Below, in pieces: positions 9,086 through 16,750 of a stretch of DNA of 45,030 nucleotides. Each line of letters opens with the position of its first letter. Position 1 is the first letter of the stretch. Source of the stretch: Chloroflexota bacterium (lineage in GTDB: Bacteria; Chloroflexota; Anaerolineae; Promineifilales; Promineifilaceae); the NCBI GenBank assembly GCA_022616275.1, contig JAKEFB010000081.1:1-45030 (forward strand), in the 5' to 3' direction. The position numbers and the translations under genes are program-made. A model generated the notes under the pieces. That model did no database searches. It had not been told where the DNA came from and worked only from the letters and a program-made list of their open reading frames with translations.

Positions 9086-10032
9086 CACCCCTCCACCACA
9101 CCCAGGCGTTCTCCAATGTCCTTGAGCACGGCCAGATCGCTCGCCGGCCGGCGTTCGGCCGCCGGATGGGGCGCGTCCGACTGTAACCAGCCCCGCAACG
9201 TCAAGAATTGGGCGGCGCTGTGTTTATAGGCCGGCACGGGCGGCCGGAAGGCGAAGAAGCCCAGGTATTGCAGCAGGTCGTTGAGTTCATAGAAGCCGGG
9301 ATCGCCGGCGGCCCAAAGCGCATCTCGCCGGGCAAACAGGTCAGGGGCAAAGGTGCTCAGCCCCAGCAGGTAATCGCTGCCGTACATGACCATGTCAATG
9401 GCCAGGTCGTTGCCGGTGAACAGCTTGAACTCCGGCCGGCGCTCGTCGCGCAGTTGCAGCCGCTGCCACTCCAGGCGGCGGCTCAGGGACGAATGTTTGG
9501 CCCCCATACATTGGGGGATCTCTAACAGTCCGGCGTAGGTGTCCAGGTCGTAAATCCGGCCGAAAGGGGCAAACATCTGGCCCAATTCAAAGGCAATAAA
9601 GCGTGGGCACTCCCGGCCCAGCTCGGCGTAGGCGGCGACAATGGCCCCCGGCGGCTGCCCGGTCAGACCGAACGACTGGAAGATGACCGGCGTCCCGCCA
9701 TAGTCGTGGATCCATTCGATCTGGCGGCGGTAAGCGCCGGGGTCCCAGGGATCGCCAGGCCGGTCGGCGACGAAGGCGCCGGCGACAAATTCGCCACTGG
9801 CCAGCGTCTCGCGGGTGTGGGCCAGCACCGCTCGCCGGGTAGCGTCGTCCAGCAGGTTGACGTAGCCGGTGTCCATGTTGACGGCCGGAACCAGCCCGGC
9901 GGCGGCCGTGCGGGCCACGTGGTCGCAAAAGCCCGGCCAGTCAACCGCGCCGTCTTCCCTAAACGGCAGCAGCGTGGCCGAAATGCCGGTGATGGCCCGG
10001 CCTGGTTTGAGCAGTGAAACCGGGTTCCTCAT
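9085..10032 (-). CDS. DapA-family (dihydrodipicolinate synthase-like) lyase/aldolase
   Basis: A 315-aa Schiff-base TIM-barrel lyase. The N-terminal [17 protein letters not shown] and the later MGAKHSSLS segment fit the family; Lys179 of that segment is the expected Schiff-base lysine. Family members cleave or dehydrate 2-keto-3-deoxy sugar acids, N-acetylneuraminate or dehydro-deoxyglucarate. The gene overlaps its neighbours at both ends by TGATG junctions (the GntR gene before it, the flavin oxidoreductase after it), so the three are translated as one unit. The usual YNxP motif carrying the catalytic Tyr is replaced by [10 protein letters not shown], which suggests a different substrate from the classical enzymes. 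In this sugar-acid locus, a keto-deoxy-aldonate aldolase or dehydratase is the best guess. Confidence 0.8.
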   Translation of the reverse strand: MRNPVSLLKPGRAITGISATLLPFREDGAVDWPGFCDHVARTAAAGLVPAVNMDTGYVNLLDDATRRAVLAHTRETLASGEFVAGAFVADRPGDPWDPGAYRRQIEWIHDYGGTPVIFQSFGLTGQPPGAIVAAYAELGRECPRFIAFELGQMFAPFGRIYDLDTYAGLLEIPQCMGAKHSSLSRRLEWQRLQLRDERRPEFKLFTGNDLAIDMVMYGSDYLLGLSTFAPDLFARRDALWAAGDPGFYELNDLLQYLGFFAFRPPVPAYKHSAAQFLTLRGWLQSDAPHPAAERRPASDLAVLKDIGERLGVVEG

Positions 10033-10712
10033 CAACAACCTTCAGGGACGGCCGCCAGATGTCCGGCCAGCCGGAGATGCTCAATGTAAGAAGCCAGAGC
10101 GTTCTGGTTATGGGCGCGGATGAGCCGCTCCACCTCGTCCGTATTACGCCGGCGAAAGGCGGCCATAATCTGCCGGTGTTCCTCCTGCGCCGTGGCAATG
10201 CGCTGCCCCAGCACGTCCTTCAGATAATGCAGCCTCAGTCTGTCCCAGTGATCCAATACTTTCTCCATCATCCCCCGAATTAAGCCGGTGTGGGCATAGT
10301 CAGAGATCAACAGGTGGAAGCGCTTGTTCTGTTCCGACCAGCGATCATGATCAGCCACGCAGGCGTCCATCTGGCGCACCAGGTCGGCCAGCGTTTCCAG
10401 CTCTTCCTGGCTCATACAGCGGCAGGCCGTCCGGCTGCAGGCTGCTTCCATCGTTTCCAACAGGGCGAAAATTTCAAAGATGAAGTCGGCGCTAATCTCG
10501 GTCACAGTCGCGCCGACGTACGGCTCAATGCTAACAAAGCCGTCGGCTTCCAACTGCCGCAGCGCTTCCCGGATGGGAATTTGACTGACGCCCAACTTGC
10601 CGGCCAACTCGTCAATGACCATCCGCTCGCCGGGCCGGTATTCACCCTGAATGATGGACTTGTGTAGCAAGTCGTAAACAACTTCGTTCTTGCTGCGGAA
10701 TAACGTGCTCAT
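10032..10712 (-). CDS. GntR/FadR-subfamily (FCD) transcriptional regulator
   Basis: A 226-aa regulator. The N-terminal winged helix includes [19 protein letters not shown] and the recognition region [19 protein letters not shown]. The C-terminal all-helical FCD effector domain has Asp and His positions ([12 protein letters not shown], then EEHRQIMAA) typical of the metal/effector pocket. FCD regulators of sugar-acid loci usually respond to uronates, aldonates or keto-deoxy sugar acids and repress in their absence. It is the first gene of the leftward unit and diverges from the sugar-binding protein gene; the 212-base gap holds a nested palindrome (10785-10818) that is its likely operator for both directions. 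Confidence 0.9.
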   Translation of the reverse strand: MSTLFRSKNEVVYDLLHKSIIQGEYRPGERMVIDELAGKLGVSQIPIREALRQLEADGFVSIEPYVGATVTEISADFIFEIFALLETMEAACSRTACRCMSQEELETLADLVRQMDACVADHDRWSEQNKRFHLLISDYAHTGLIRGMMEKVLDHWDRLRLHYLKDVLGQRIATAQEEHRQIMAAFRRRNTDEVERLIRAHNQNALASYIEHLRLAGHLAAVPEGC

Positions 10713-10764
10713 AAGGCGCTCTCTCTGTCCTCGCCCGTACCTGCCAGAGGGGTAAATTTCGTAG

Positions 10765-10793
10765 TTGACGAAATGCCTTTTGTTCTATATCCT
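10765..10793 (+). promoter_or_regulatory. Candidate promoter of the rightward transport/catabolic operon
   Basis: TTGACG (10765-10770), 17 bases, TATCCT (10788-10793). The -10 hexamer falls inside the left arm of the palindrome at 10785-10818, so a bound regulator would block RNA polymerase. It is inferred from consensus only. Confidence 0.45.
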
Positions 10794-10818
10794 ATACCCT
10801 ATATCATATAGGATATAG
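10785..10818. promoter_or_regulatory. Nested palindromic operator between divergent units
   Basis: CTATATCCTATA (10785-10796) and TATAGGATATAG (10807-10818) are perfect 12-bp inverted arms. Nested in it, CCTATATCATATAGG (10798-10812) is itself a perfect palindrome around a central C. The unit CCTATA/TATAGG therefore occurs several times in both orientations. The position between the GntR gene and the transporter operon makes it the probable GntR binding site. Confidence 0.75.
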
Positions 10819-10839
10819 GATAATATGTAAAGGAGGTGG

Positions 10840-10929
10840 TTGCTTAAAAACAACAAGAGACAATTTGCCCAGGGTATTTTAAATCTCTATGAAATAACAA
10901 TAAACCTGAAGGAGGAGAGAATCCGATGA
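10840..10929 (+). CDS. Possible 29-codon leader ORF coupled to the binding-protein gene
   Basis: A very strong ribosome site AAAGGAGGTGG (10829-10839) sits about 90 bases before the binding-protein gene. Its only in-frame use is a TTG at 10840 opening 29 codons (MLKNNKRQFAQGILNLYE then ITINLKEERIR) that end in TGA overlapping the downstream ATG as ATGA. The spacing between GGAGG and TTG is short (3 bases), so translation is uncertain. The peptide has no known family. It may instead be a ribosome standby site. Confidence 0.25.
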   Translation: MLKNNKRQFAQGILNLYEITINLKEERIR

Positions 10930-12371
10930 AACGTTTCAGATTGGGCTTGCTTCCAATTCTCATGGTCATGGCCATGCTGCTGTTTGTAGCCTGTGCAGGG
11001 GGCGGCGGGCAGGTTCAGGAAGAGCCGACCGAAGCGGCCGAAGCAGAGCCGACCGAAGCGGCCGAGCCGGAGCCGACCGAAGCGGCCGAGGCAGAACCAA
11101 CCGAAGCGGCCGAGCCGGAACCGACCGAAGCGGCCGAGCCGGAGCCGACCGAAGCGGCCGAGCTAGAGCAGGTGGAAATGCACATGGCCTGGTGGGGGTC
11201 CCAGACCCGGCACGACCGGACTATCGCCGTGATTGACCTGTTTATGGCGGAGCATCCCAACATCATGATCACCTACGAATTTTCGAGTTTTGGCGACTAC
11301 TGGCCGCTGCTGGCCACCAAAGCAGCCGCCGGCGAACTCCCCGACATCATCCAGCAGGATTACGCTTACTTTATCCAATACATCAACGACGAGCTGATCA
11401 TTCCGCTGGATCCCTTTGTCGAAGACGGGACGATTGATTTGTCGGACGTGCCTGACGCCGCCGTTGACGGCGGCCGGGTCAACGGGCAGCTTTACGCCCT
11501 CAACCTGGGCACCAATTCGCAGTCCTTCGTGATTGACCTGGATCTGTTCGAGCAGGCCGGCGTGCCGGTCCCCGAACCCGATTGGACGTGGACCGATTTT
11601 GAAGAGACCGTCCTGGCCATCCACGAAGCCCTCGGGATTTATGGCCTTGATGGCGGCCTCTCCAATCCGCAGATCATTAACGGTTACTTCCTTTCCCTGG
11701 GCCAGGGGTTGTATAATGACGACGGGACGGCCCTCGGCTTCACCGACGCTCAACTGTTGGCCGATTACTTCGCCATGATGGTCCGCCTGCAAGAAGCCGG
11801 CGCCGTGCGCTCGCGCGAGGACGAAGTGGCCGCCCCGGCAACCCTGGAAGATAATACGTTTGTCAGAAGTGAGTCGGCCATGTATTTCGCCCACACCAAC
11901 CAGTATGTCGCCCTGGCTACGGCCGCCGGCGAAGGCCGCAACCTGATGATGGTGCCCATGCCTCGGGCGGAAGGCGCTACGCAGCCGGCCAATTACTACA
12001 AGGCTTCTCAGTTCTTCTCCATTAGCGCCCACTCCGAGCACCCGGTGGAAGCGGCCATGTTCATTGATTTCTTCACCAATTCGATCGAGGCCAATGAAAT
12101 CCTGGGACCGGAGCGGGGCGTGGCCATTTCGACCGTCGTCCAAGAGGCTATTAAACCCAATTTGACGCCGGCCGAAGCAGCGCCCTTTGAATTCCTGGCC
12201 GCGCTGGAGACCAGCCCGATCCGGCCGCCGGACCCGGCCAAGCACGGCGAGATACAGACCAACATTGCCGGGCCTCTGGTCATTGACCCGTTGATGTTTG
12301 GCCAGATCACGCCTGAAGAGGCGGCGCAGATATACATGGACGAGATCAATGCCCTTCTCGCTGCGCCATAA
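10926..12371 (+). CDS. ABC sugar transporter substrate-binding lipoprotein (SBP family 1)
   Basis: A 481-aa lipoprotein. It has a signal peptide with a hydrophobic core (LLPILMVMAMLLFVAC) and lipobox ending at Cys23. Residues 33 to about 80 are a low-complexity linker of EPTEAAE-type heptad/hexad units that should act as a flexible acidic spacer from the membrane. The mature domain (HMAWWGSQTRHDRTIAVID, then LPDIIQQDYAY, VDGGRVNGQLYALN, VIDLDLFEQAGV) is a classic CUT1 binding protein for oligosaccharides. GGAGGAG at 10911-10917 gives it a strong ribosome site eight bases before the ATG. It is the first full gene of the rightward operon and is separated from the permeases by a long palindrome that may keep its expression higher. 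Likely ligand: a uronate-containing oligosaccharide, inferred from downstream genes. Confidence 0.92.
   Translation: MKRFRLGLLPILMVMAMLLFVACAGGGGQVQEEPTEAAEAEPTEAAEPEPTEAAEAEPTEAAEPEPTEAAEPEPTEAAELEQVEMHMAWWGSQTRHDRTIAVIDLFMAEHPNIMITYEFSSFGDYWPLLATKAAAGELPDIIQQDYAYFIQYINDELIIPLDPFVEDGTIDLSDVPDAAVDGGRVNGQLYALNLGTNSQSFVIDLDLFEQAGVPVPEPDWTWTDFEETVLAIHEALGIYGLDGGLSNPQIINGYFLSLGQGLYNDDGTALGFTDAQLLADYFAMMVRLQEAGAVRSREDEVAAPATLEDNTFVRSESAMYFAHTNQYVALATAAGEGRNLMMVPMPRAEGATQPANYYKASQFFSISAHSEHPVEAAMFIDFFTNSIEANEILGPERGVAISTVVQEAIKPNLTPAEAAPFEFLAALETSPIRPPDPAKHGEIQTNIAGPLVIDPLMFGQITPEEAAQIYMDEINALLAAP
11022..11165 (+). repeat. In-gene tandem repeat encoding EPTEAAE linker
   Basis: About eight direct copies of an 18-24 base unit, GAGCCGACCGAAGCGGCC with small variations, encode EPTEAAE/EAEPTEAAEP units. 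The repeat count is likely variable between strains. Confidence 0.85.
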
Positions 12372-12378
12372 AGAGTCT

Positions 12379-12446
12379 CGGCCGCCAATGAGTGACGGCC
12401 GCCAATGAATGGCGGTCGCCAATGAGTGGCGGTCGCCAATGAGTGG
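12379..12446. repeat. Four tandem 17-bp repeats (CGGTCGCCAATGAGTGG)
   Basis: Units start at 12379, 12396, 12413 and 12430, with only single-base differences between copies. They begin eight bases after the binding-protein stop codon. No coding sense; function unknown. Confidence 0.85.
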
Positions 12447-12491
12447 CGGCGCGGGAACAGTTTAGTCTCTAGCCAATAGAGAACAGCCACA

Positions 12492-12567
12492 CCCTCCCGG
12501 AGGTTCAAGCGCTGGATATCGTGGCGATATTTATCGCGGCGATATCCAGCGCCAACCTCCGGGAGGG
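12492..12567. repeat. Long three-tier palindrome between binding protein and permease genes
   Basis: The outer arms CCCTCCCGGAGGTT (12492-12505) and AACCTCCGGGAGGG (12554-12567), the middle arms GCGCTGGATATCG (12509-12521) and CGATATCCAGCGC (12540-12552), and the inner arms CGATA/TATCG (12525-12536) nest into one 76-nt hairpin. The 3' side has no T-run. Like the REP elements between malE and malF, it may stabilise the upstream message. Confidence 0.8.
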
Positions 12568-12653
12568 TAGATGGTTGATTGTGGGGTGACTTCCAATAGA
12601 TGTTATACTCTATGGAGACCGCCCGGGCTACGGCCCGCCACGAATGAATGAAA

Positions 12654-12680
12654 TAGCTGATAGCTTAAAGCTAACAGCTA
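12654..12680 (+). other. Hairpin in the permease leader
   Basis: TAGCTGATAGCTT (12654-12666) and AAGCTAACAGCTA (12668-12680) pair with one mismatch around a single base. It ends 18 bases before the permease start codon, close to its ribosome site GAGG, so it could affect translation. Confidence 0.45.
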
Positions 12681-12698
12681 TTTACGAACGAGGCCTTT

Positions 12699-13685
12699 AT
12701 GGACAGTATAGTCAAGCCCATTGCCAAGCCAGAAAGTATCCCTCTTAAAGAAGAAGAGGCAGCACAAGCCAGACAGAAAGGGCGATCGGCGTTCATGAGG
12801 CGTAATAACATGGCGGGATACCTCTTTATTTCGCCCTGGTTGCTGGCTTTCTTTGCCTTTACGATTATTCCCATTCTGGCCTCGCTCTACCTGGCCTTTA
12901 CCGATTACCACCTCACCGCCGCCCCCCAATGGATTGGCCTGGACAACTTTCAAAGGATGTTTTTTGACGACCGCCGTTATTGGAAGTCGGTGCGGGCGAC
13001 GTTTTTCTACGTCTTTACCGCCGTTCCCCTGCGGCTGATCTTTGCCCTGGGGCTGGCCATGCTCCTCAATAACTACCGGCGGCTGGTCAGCACCTATCGA
13101 GCCGCCTTTTACGCCCCCTCGATCATTGGCGGGAGCGTGGCCGTGGCCATTATGTGGCGCCGCCTGCTGGGCGCCGACGGCCTGGTCAATGCCACCTTCG
13201 CCCCGCTGATGCAATTTCTGGGTATCACCCCGGCCGCCTGGATCGGGCGGCCGGAAACGGCCATCTGGACCCTCATTTTACTGGCCGTCTGGCAGTTTGG
13301 TTCGCCCATGCTCATTTTTCTGGCCGGCCTACGCCAAATCCCCAGCGAATTGTATGAATCGGCGGCCATTGACGGCGGCAATGCCTGGCAGAAATTCGTC
13401 GCTATCACCGTGCCCCTGTTGTCGCCGGTTATTTTCTTTAACTTGATTATTCAAATGATCAACGGTTTTCTGGTCTTTACCCAGGCCCTGATCATTACCA
13501 ACGGCGGCCCCCTGGATACCACCCTGTTTTACGCCCTCTACCTTTACCAACGGGCCTTCGGCACCTTCCAGATGGGCTATGGCACGGCTATGGCCTGGGT
13601 TCTCCTGCTGGTCATTGCCGCTTTTACGGCCCTGGCCTTCAAATTCTCCTCGTACTGGGTCTTTTATGAAGAGGGAGGATATTAA
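12699..13685 (+). CDS. ABC sugar permease, MalF/UgpA type
   Basis: A 328-aa inner-membrane permease of the CUT1 class. A charged 37-residue N-terminal tail precedes the first membrane segment (GYLFISPWLLAFFAFTIIP). Further hydrophobic segments follow at about 105-125, 140-165, 190-210, 245-265 and 300-320. The EAA loop that contacts the ATPase is ELYESAAIDGGNAWQKF, near residue 225. GLDNFQRMF after the first periplasmic stretch is also typical of the family. It pairs with the next permease five bases downstream. No ATPase gene is in the locus, so a shared MsmK/MsiK-like ATPase elsewhere is expected. Confidence 0.93.
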   Translation: MDSIVKPIAKPESIPLKEEEAAQARQKGRSAFMRRNNMAGYLFISPWLLAFFAFTIIPILASLYLAFTDYHLTAAPQWIGLDNFQRMFFDDRRYWKSVRATFFYVFTAVPLRLIFALGLAMLLNNYRRLVSTYRAAFYAPSIIGGSVAVAIMWRRLLGADGLVNATFAPLMQFLGITPAAWIGRPETAIWTLILLAVWQFGSPMLIFLAGLRQIPSELYESAAIDGGNAWQKFVAITVPLLSPVIFFNLIIQMINGFLVFTQALIITNGGPLDTTLFYALYLYQRAFGTFQMGYGTAMAWVLLLVIAAFTALAFKFSSYWVFYEEGGY

Positions 13686-13690
13686 AGCTC

Positions 13691-14575
13691 ATGGAACTCT
13701 CTAAACCGCTGGCCAGCTCGACCGGCCTCACTAAAAAGCAGAAGGACAGGCTTTATGGCCTGCTCTATCATCTCCTGATTGGTGGCTTCTGCCTGGCCAT
13801 GATCTATCCCATCCTATGGTTGGTTGCCAGCTCCCTAAAAGGGCCGTCAGAAATCTGGACCAACGTCACCTCCCTCATCCCCGAGAAATTTGCTTTCGGC
13901 AATTACGTCGAGGGCTGGCAGGGATTTGGCGGCATCACCTACACCACCTTTTTTAAGAACTCCTTTATCTACGCCGGTGTGGGCACGATTTTCTCGGTCA
14001 TGGCCTCGGCCGTCGTGGCTTATGGTTTTGCCCGCATCCACTTTACCGGCCGGAATTTCTGGTTTACCTGCATGCTCTTAACCCTCATGTTACCGGGCCA
14101 GATTCTCATTATTCCGCAATACATCCTCTTCCAAAGGTTGGGTTGGACCAATACCTTCCTGCCGCTTCTCATTCCCCGGTTGGGCGGCGGCGCCTTTTTC
14201 ATCTTTTTGATCATGCAGTTCATCCGGGGCATTCCCCGCGAACTGGACGAGGCGGCCCAAATTGACGGCTGCAGCCGGGCGGGTATCTTTTTGCGCATCA
14301 TCTTCCCGCTTATCCACCCGGCGATCATTACGGCGGCTATCTTTTCCTTTTACTGGACCTGGGACGACTTTCTGGCGCCGCTGGTCTACCTGAGCAATCC
14401 CAAGCTCTACACCGTTTCTCTGGCCCTGCGGGCCATGTCCGATCCCAATTCGGGCACCAATTGGGGAGCGATTTTTGCCATGGCCACCCTGTCGTTGGCG
14501 CCGGTGTTTCTGGTGTTTATCTTTTTCCAGCGCTACCTGGTTCAAGGGATCAGCACGACCGGGTTGAAAGGGTGA
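13691..14575 (+). CDS. ABC sugar permease, MalG/UgpE type
   Basis: A 294-aa second permease of the CUT1 transporter. Six membrane segments are visible, the first at about 24-45 (LLYHLLIGGFCLAMIYPILW) and the last near residues 260-280. The EAA loop is ELDEAAQIDGCSRAGIF near residue 195, with the invariant Gly. VYLSNPKLYTVSLAL near residue 236 is family-typical. It follows the first permease after five bases and its TGA overlaps an ATG (TGATG at 14573-14577) in the frame of the DUF624 protein that comes next, so the three membrane proteins are made together. Substrate is inferred from the downstream uronate enzymes. Confidence 0.93.
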   Translation: MELSKPLASSTGLTKKQKDRLYGLLYHLLIGGFCLAMIYPILWLVASSLKGPSEIWTNVTSLIPEKFAFGNYVEGWQGFGGITYTTFFKNSFIYAGVGTIFSVMASAVVAYGFARIHFTGRNFWFTCMLLTLMLPGQILIIPQYILFQRLGWTNTFLPLLIPRLGGGAFFIFLIMQFIRGIPRELDEAAQIDGCSRAGIFLRIIFPLIHPAIITAAIFSFYWTWDDFLAPLVYLSNPKLYTVSLALRAMSDPNSGTNWGAIFAMATLSLAPVFLVFIFFQRYLVQGISTTGLKG

Positions 14576-14644
14576 TGCTCACTCTGGCACTTCAACTCAT
14601 GCGGACCGCCTCTCCCAGTGGACAAGATCATGCTCAAAGTAGAC

Positions 14645-14659
14645 AAGTGCCAGGCACTT
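14645..14659 (+). repeat. Palindrome AAGTGCC-A-GGCACTT
   Basis: A perfect 7-bp stem with a single-base loop six bases before the preferred start codon of the DUF624 gene. If translation starts at 14575 instead, it lies inside the coding region. Confidence 0.5.
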
Positions 14660-14664
14660 CTGCC

Positions 14665-15270
14665 ATGAACGGCCGTTCCTGGCGCGGCGATCTCTTTGAG
14701 TACCTGGAAAGGGCCAGCGCGCTGATAATGGCCAACCTGCTGTGGGTCATCGTTTCCTTGCCGCTGGTGACCATGCCGGCGGCGACGGCCGGCCTATTTG
14801 CCGCCACGGTCCCCTGGGCGCGCGGCCTCCCGACGGCGCCGCTGGCCGATTTCTTCGGCGGCCTGCGCCGGCACTGGCTCAAGGGGACGGCCCTGGGGCT
14901 GATTGACCTGGCCATCGCCGGGCTAGTGGCGGCCAACCTGGTCATTTTCCGCCTGATGGACCTGGGACAAATACCGGCCTTATTATCGGTGAGCGCCACC
15001 GTCCTGGCCGCCGGGCTGGCCCTGATGGCCAACGTCTACGCCTGGCCACTGCTGGTCATCCAGGACTGGCCGTTGCCGGAGCTGTTAAAGGGTTCGCTCA
15101 AACTGGCCCTGATCCGGCCGGGCTGGACGCTGCTGGTAGCAGTTGCGGCGGCCTGCCCGCTGCTGCTGGGCCTGTTCCTGCCTCGCGCCGTTCTCCTTCT
15201 GGCTTCCTTTGCCGCCTCGGCCGTGATCGTCAACTGGGGAGCGTGGCGGGTCATCCGCCGCTACATTTGA
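14665..15270 (+). CDS. DUF624 (YesL-like) membrane protein
   Basis: A 201-aa integral membrane protein. The start of the conserved domain, EYLERASALIMANLLWVIVS, is followed by LPLVTMPAATAGLFA, the family hallmark, and then three more hydrophobic segments at about 75-95, 105-130 and 155-190. DUF624/YesL proteins accompany CUT1 sugar transporters and pectin or glucuronan degradation genes in many bacteria; their function is unknown. I prefer ATG 14665 because the domain begins there, but an in-frame ATG at 14575 overlaps the permease stop as TGATG and would add 30 residues. The operon context agrees with an accessory role in sugar-acid uptake. Confidence 0.8.
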   Translation: MNGRSWRGDLFEYLERASALIMANLLWVIVSLPLVTMPAATAGLFAATVPWARGLPTAPLADFFGGLRRHWLKGTALGLIDLAIAGLVAANLVIFRLMDLGQIPALLSVSATVLAAGLALMANVYAWPLLVIQDWPLPELLKGSLKLALIRPGWTLLVAVAAACPLLLGLFLPRAVLLLASFAASAVIVNWGAWRVIRRYI

Positions 15271-15336
15271 CAAGGAGACAAGGAGACAAGGGGACAAGGT
15301 GACGGCAACCTACGGTTGCTTGGTGACAAGGTGAAA
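15271..15336 (+). repeat. GACAAGG tandem tract with hairpin
   Basis: Octamers of GACAAGGA type begin immediately at the DUF624 stop, are interrupted by the hairpin GCAACC-TAC-GGTTGC (15305-15319) and resume as GACAAGGTGA. The final AAGGTGA also serves as the ribosome site of the next gene. Confidence 0.7.
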
Positions 15337-16662
15337 ATGAGTCAACGTAAGCGATATGCTATTGTCGGCACGGGCGCCCGCGCCGGGATGTTCGTCGAAG
15401 CCCTGACTGTTACCTACCGGGACACGGCCGAGCTGGTGGCCCTGTGCGACCTCAGCCACAGCCGCATGGAGTGGTACAACCGGCAGTTGACGGCCGCCAG
15501 CCTGGGGCCACGGCCGGCCTACCACGCCAGCCAGTTCGACCAGATGATTGCCGAGACGCGGCCGGACACGGTCATCGTCAGTACGATGGACCGCACCCAC
15601 CACGAGTACATTGTCCGGGCGATGGAGCTGGGCTGCGACGCCATTACCGAAAAGCCGATGACCACCGACCTGGCTAAACTGCAGGCGATTTTTGCGGCCA
15701 TTGAACGGACCGGCCGGTCGTTGCGGGTCACCTTTAACTACCGTTACGCCCCGGCCTACACCAAATTCCGCGAAATGCTGGGCCTGGGTGTCGTCGGCCG
15801 GCCGTTGTGCGTGGACTTTTCCTGGATGCTGGATACCAGCCACGGGGCGGATTATTTCCGCCGCTGGCACCGCCAAAAGGAAAACAGCGGGGGCCTGCTG
15901 GTCCACAAGGCCACCCACCATTTTGACCTGGTCAACTGGTGGATTGACTCCTACCCGCAAAGCGTTTTTGCCCTGGGAGAGCTGAAATTTTACGGCCGGG
16001 AAAACGCCGAAGCGCGGGGCGAGCATTACCCTTATGCCCGCTATACCGGCGTCCCGGAAGCCCAAGACGACCCCTTTGCTTTGTTTCTGGACCAGAAGGA
16101 GGCCATGCGGGGGTTGTACCTGGAAGCGGAAGCGGAAACTGGCTACCTGCGCGACCGCAACGTCTTTGGCGAGCCCATCACCATTGAAGATACGATGACC
16201 GTGACCGCCCGCTACCGGAACGGCGTGCTGCTGTCCTACTGCCTGGTGGCCTACTGCCCCTGGGAAGGGCTGCACGTGGCCGTCACCGGCACGAAGGGGC
16301 GGATTGAGCTGGACATTGAAGAAAATATCACCCACCTGCTGGGCGACGGGGCGGCGGCCGAGGCCAAGGCCAGCAAGGGGCCGTTCAAGCAGGCCAGGCT
16401 ACGCGTCTTCCCCATGTTCAAACCGGCCTACGAGGTGGAGATTCCCCCCGGCCGGGGCGGGCACGGCGGGGCCGACAGTGTGATGCTGGAACAGATATTT
16501 TCCCCCACCCCACCCCCCGACCCCTTTAACCGCGCCGCCTCGCACGTGGACGGCGCCGCTTCCATCCTGGTCGGCATCGCCGCCAACGAGTCTATACGCA
16601 CCGGCCGGCTGGTCCACGTTGACGGGCTGTTTCCGCTCTCAGCCCTGATGGCAACCAGATAG
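15337..16662 (+). CDS. Gfo/Idh/MocA family oxidoreductase (3)
   Basis: A 441-aa dehydrogenase, longer than the two leftward paralogues. [18 protein letters not shown] opens the nucleotide fold with a GxGxxxGM variant; TITEKPMTT-like [13 protein letters not shown] carries the catalytic EKP Lys; [15 protein letters not shown] carries the family His/Asp pair. The C-terminal part has an additional loop region ([15 protein letters not shown]) and a metal-free beta-sheet domain. ATG 15337 directly follows an AAGGTG ribosome site. It sits between the transport genes and the sugar-acid dehydratase, so it is the best candidate for the fructuronate or tagaturonate reductase step that UxaB/UxuB perform elsewhere, or for glycan-end oxidation. 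This assignment is inferred. Confidence 0.88.
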   Translation: MSQRKRYAIVGTGARAGMFVEALTVTYRDTAELVALCDLSHSRMEWYNRQLTAASLGPRPAYHASQFDQMIAETRPDTVIVSTMDRTHHEYIVRAMELGCDAITEKPMTTDLAKLQAIFAAIERTGRSLRVTFNYRYAPAYTKFREMLGLGVVGRPLCVDFSWMLDTSHGADYFRRWHRQKENSGGLLVHKATHHFDLVNWWIDSYPQSVFALGELKFYGRENAEARGEHYPYARYTGVPEAQDDPFALFLDQKEAMRGLYLEAEAETGYLRDRNVFGEPITIEDTMTVTARYRNGVLLSYCLVAYCPWEGLHVAVTGTKGRIELDIEENITHLLGDGAAAEAKASKGPFKQARLRVFPMFKPAYEVEIPPGRGGHGGADSVMLEQIFSPTPPPDPFNRAASHVDGAASILVGIAANESIRTGRLVHVDGLFPLSALMATR

Positions 16663-16683
16663 GTGGCAGGTGGCAAGGGGCAG

Positions 16684-16715
16684 GTTTGCAAGTAGGCGAG
16701 TTTGCAAGTAGGCGA
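16684..16715 (+). repeat. Two tandem 16-bp repeats (GTTTGCAAGTAGGCGA)
   Basis: Two exact copies at 16684-16699 and 16700-16715 inside a GT- and GGCAGG-rich stretch of 88 bases between two operon genes. Looks like expanded simple sequence; no gene. Confidence 0.85.
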
Positions 16716-16750
16716 GTGGCAGGTGATGGGTGGCGGGGGCAAGTGAGGCT

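Noticed and set aside
10823-10925. Riboswitch in the leader of the binding-protein gene
   Set aside because: The 100-base leader is A-rich and lacks stable stems or any known riboswitch core.
11163-12422. 419-aa minus-strand open frame
   Set aside because: Antisense shadow of the binding-protein gene; no motif and no ribosome site.
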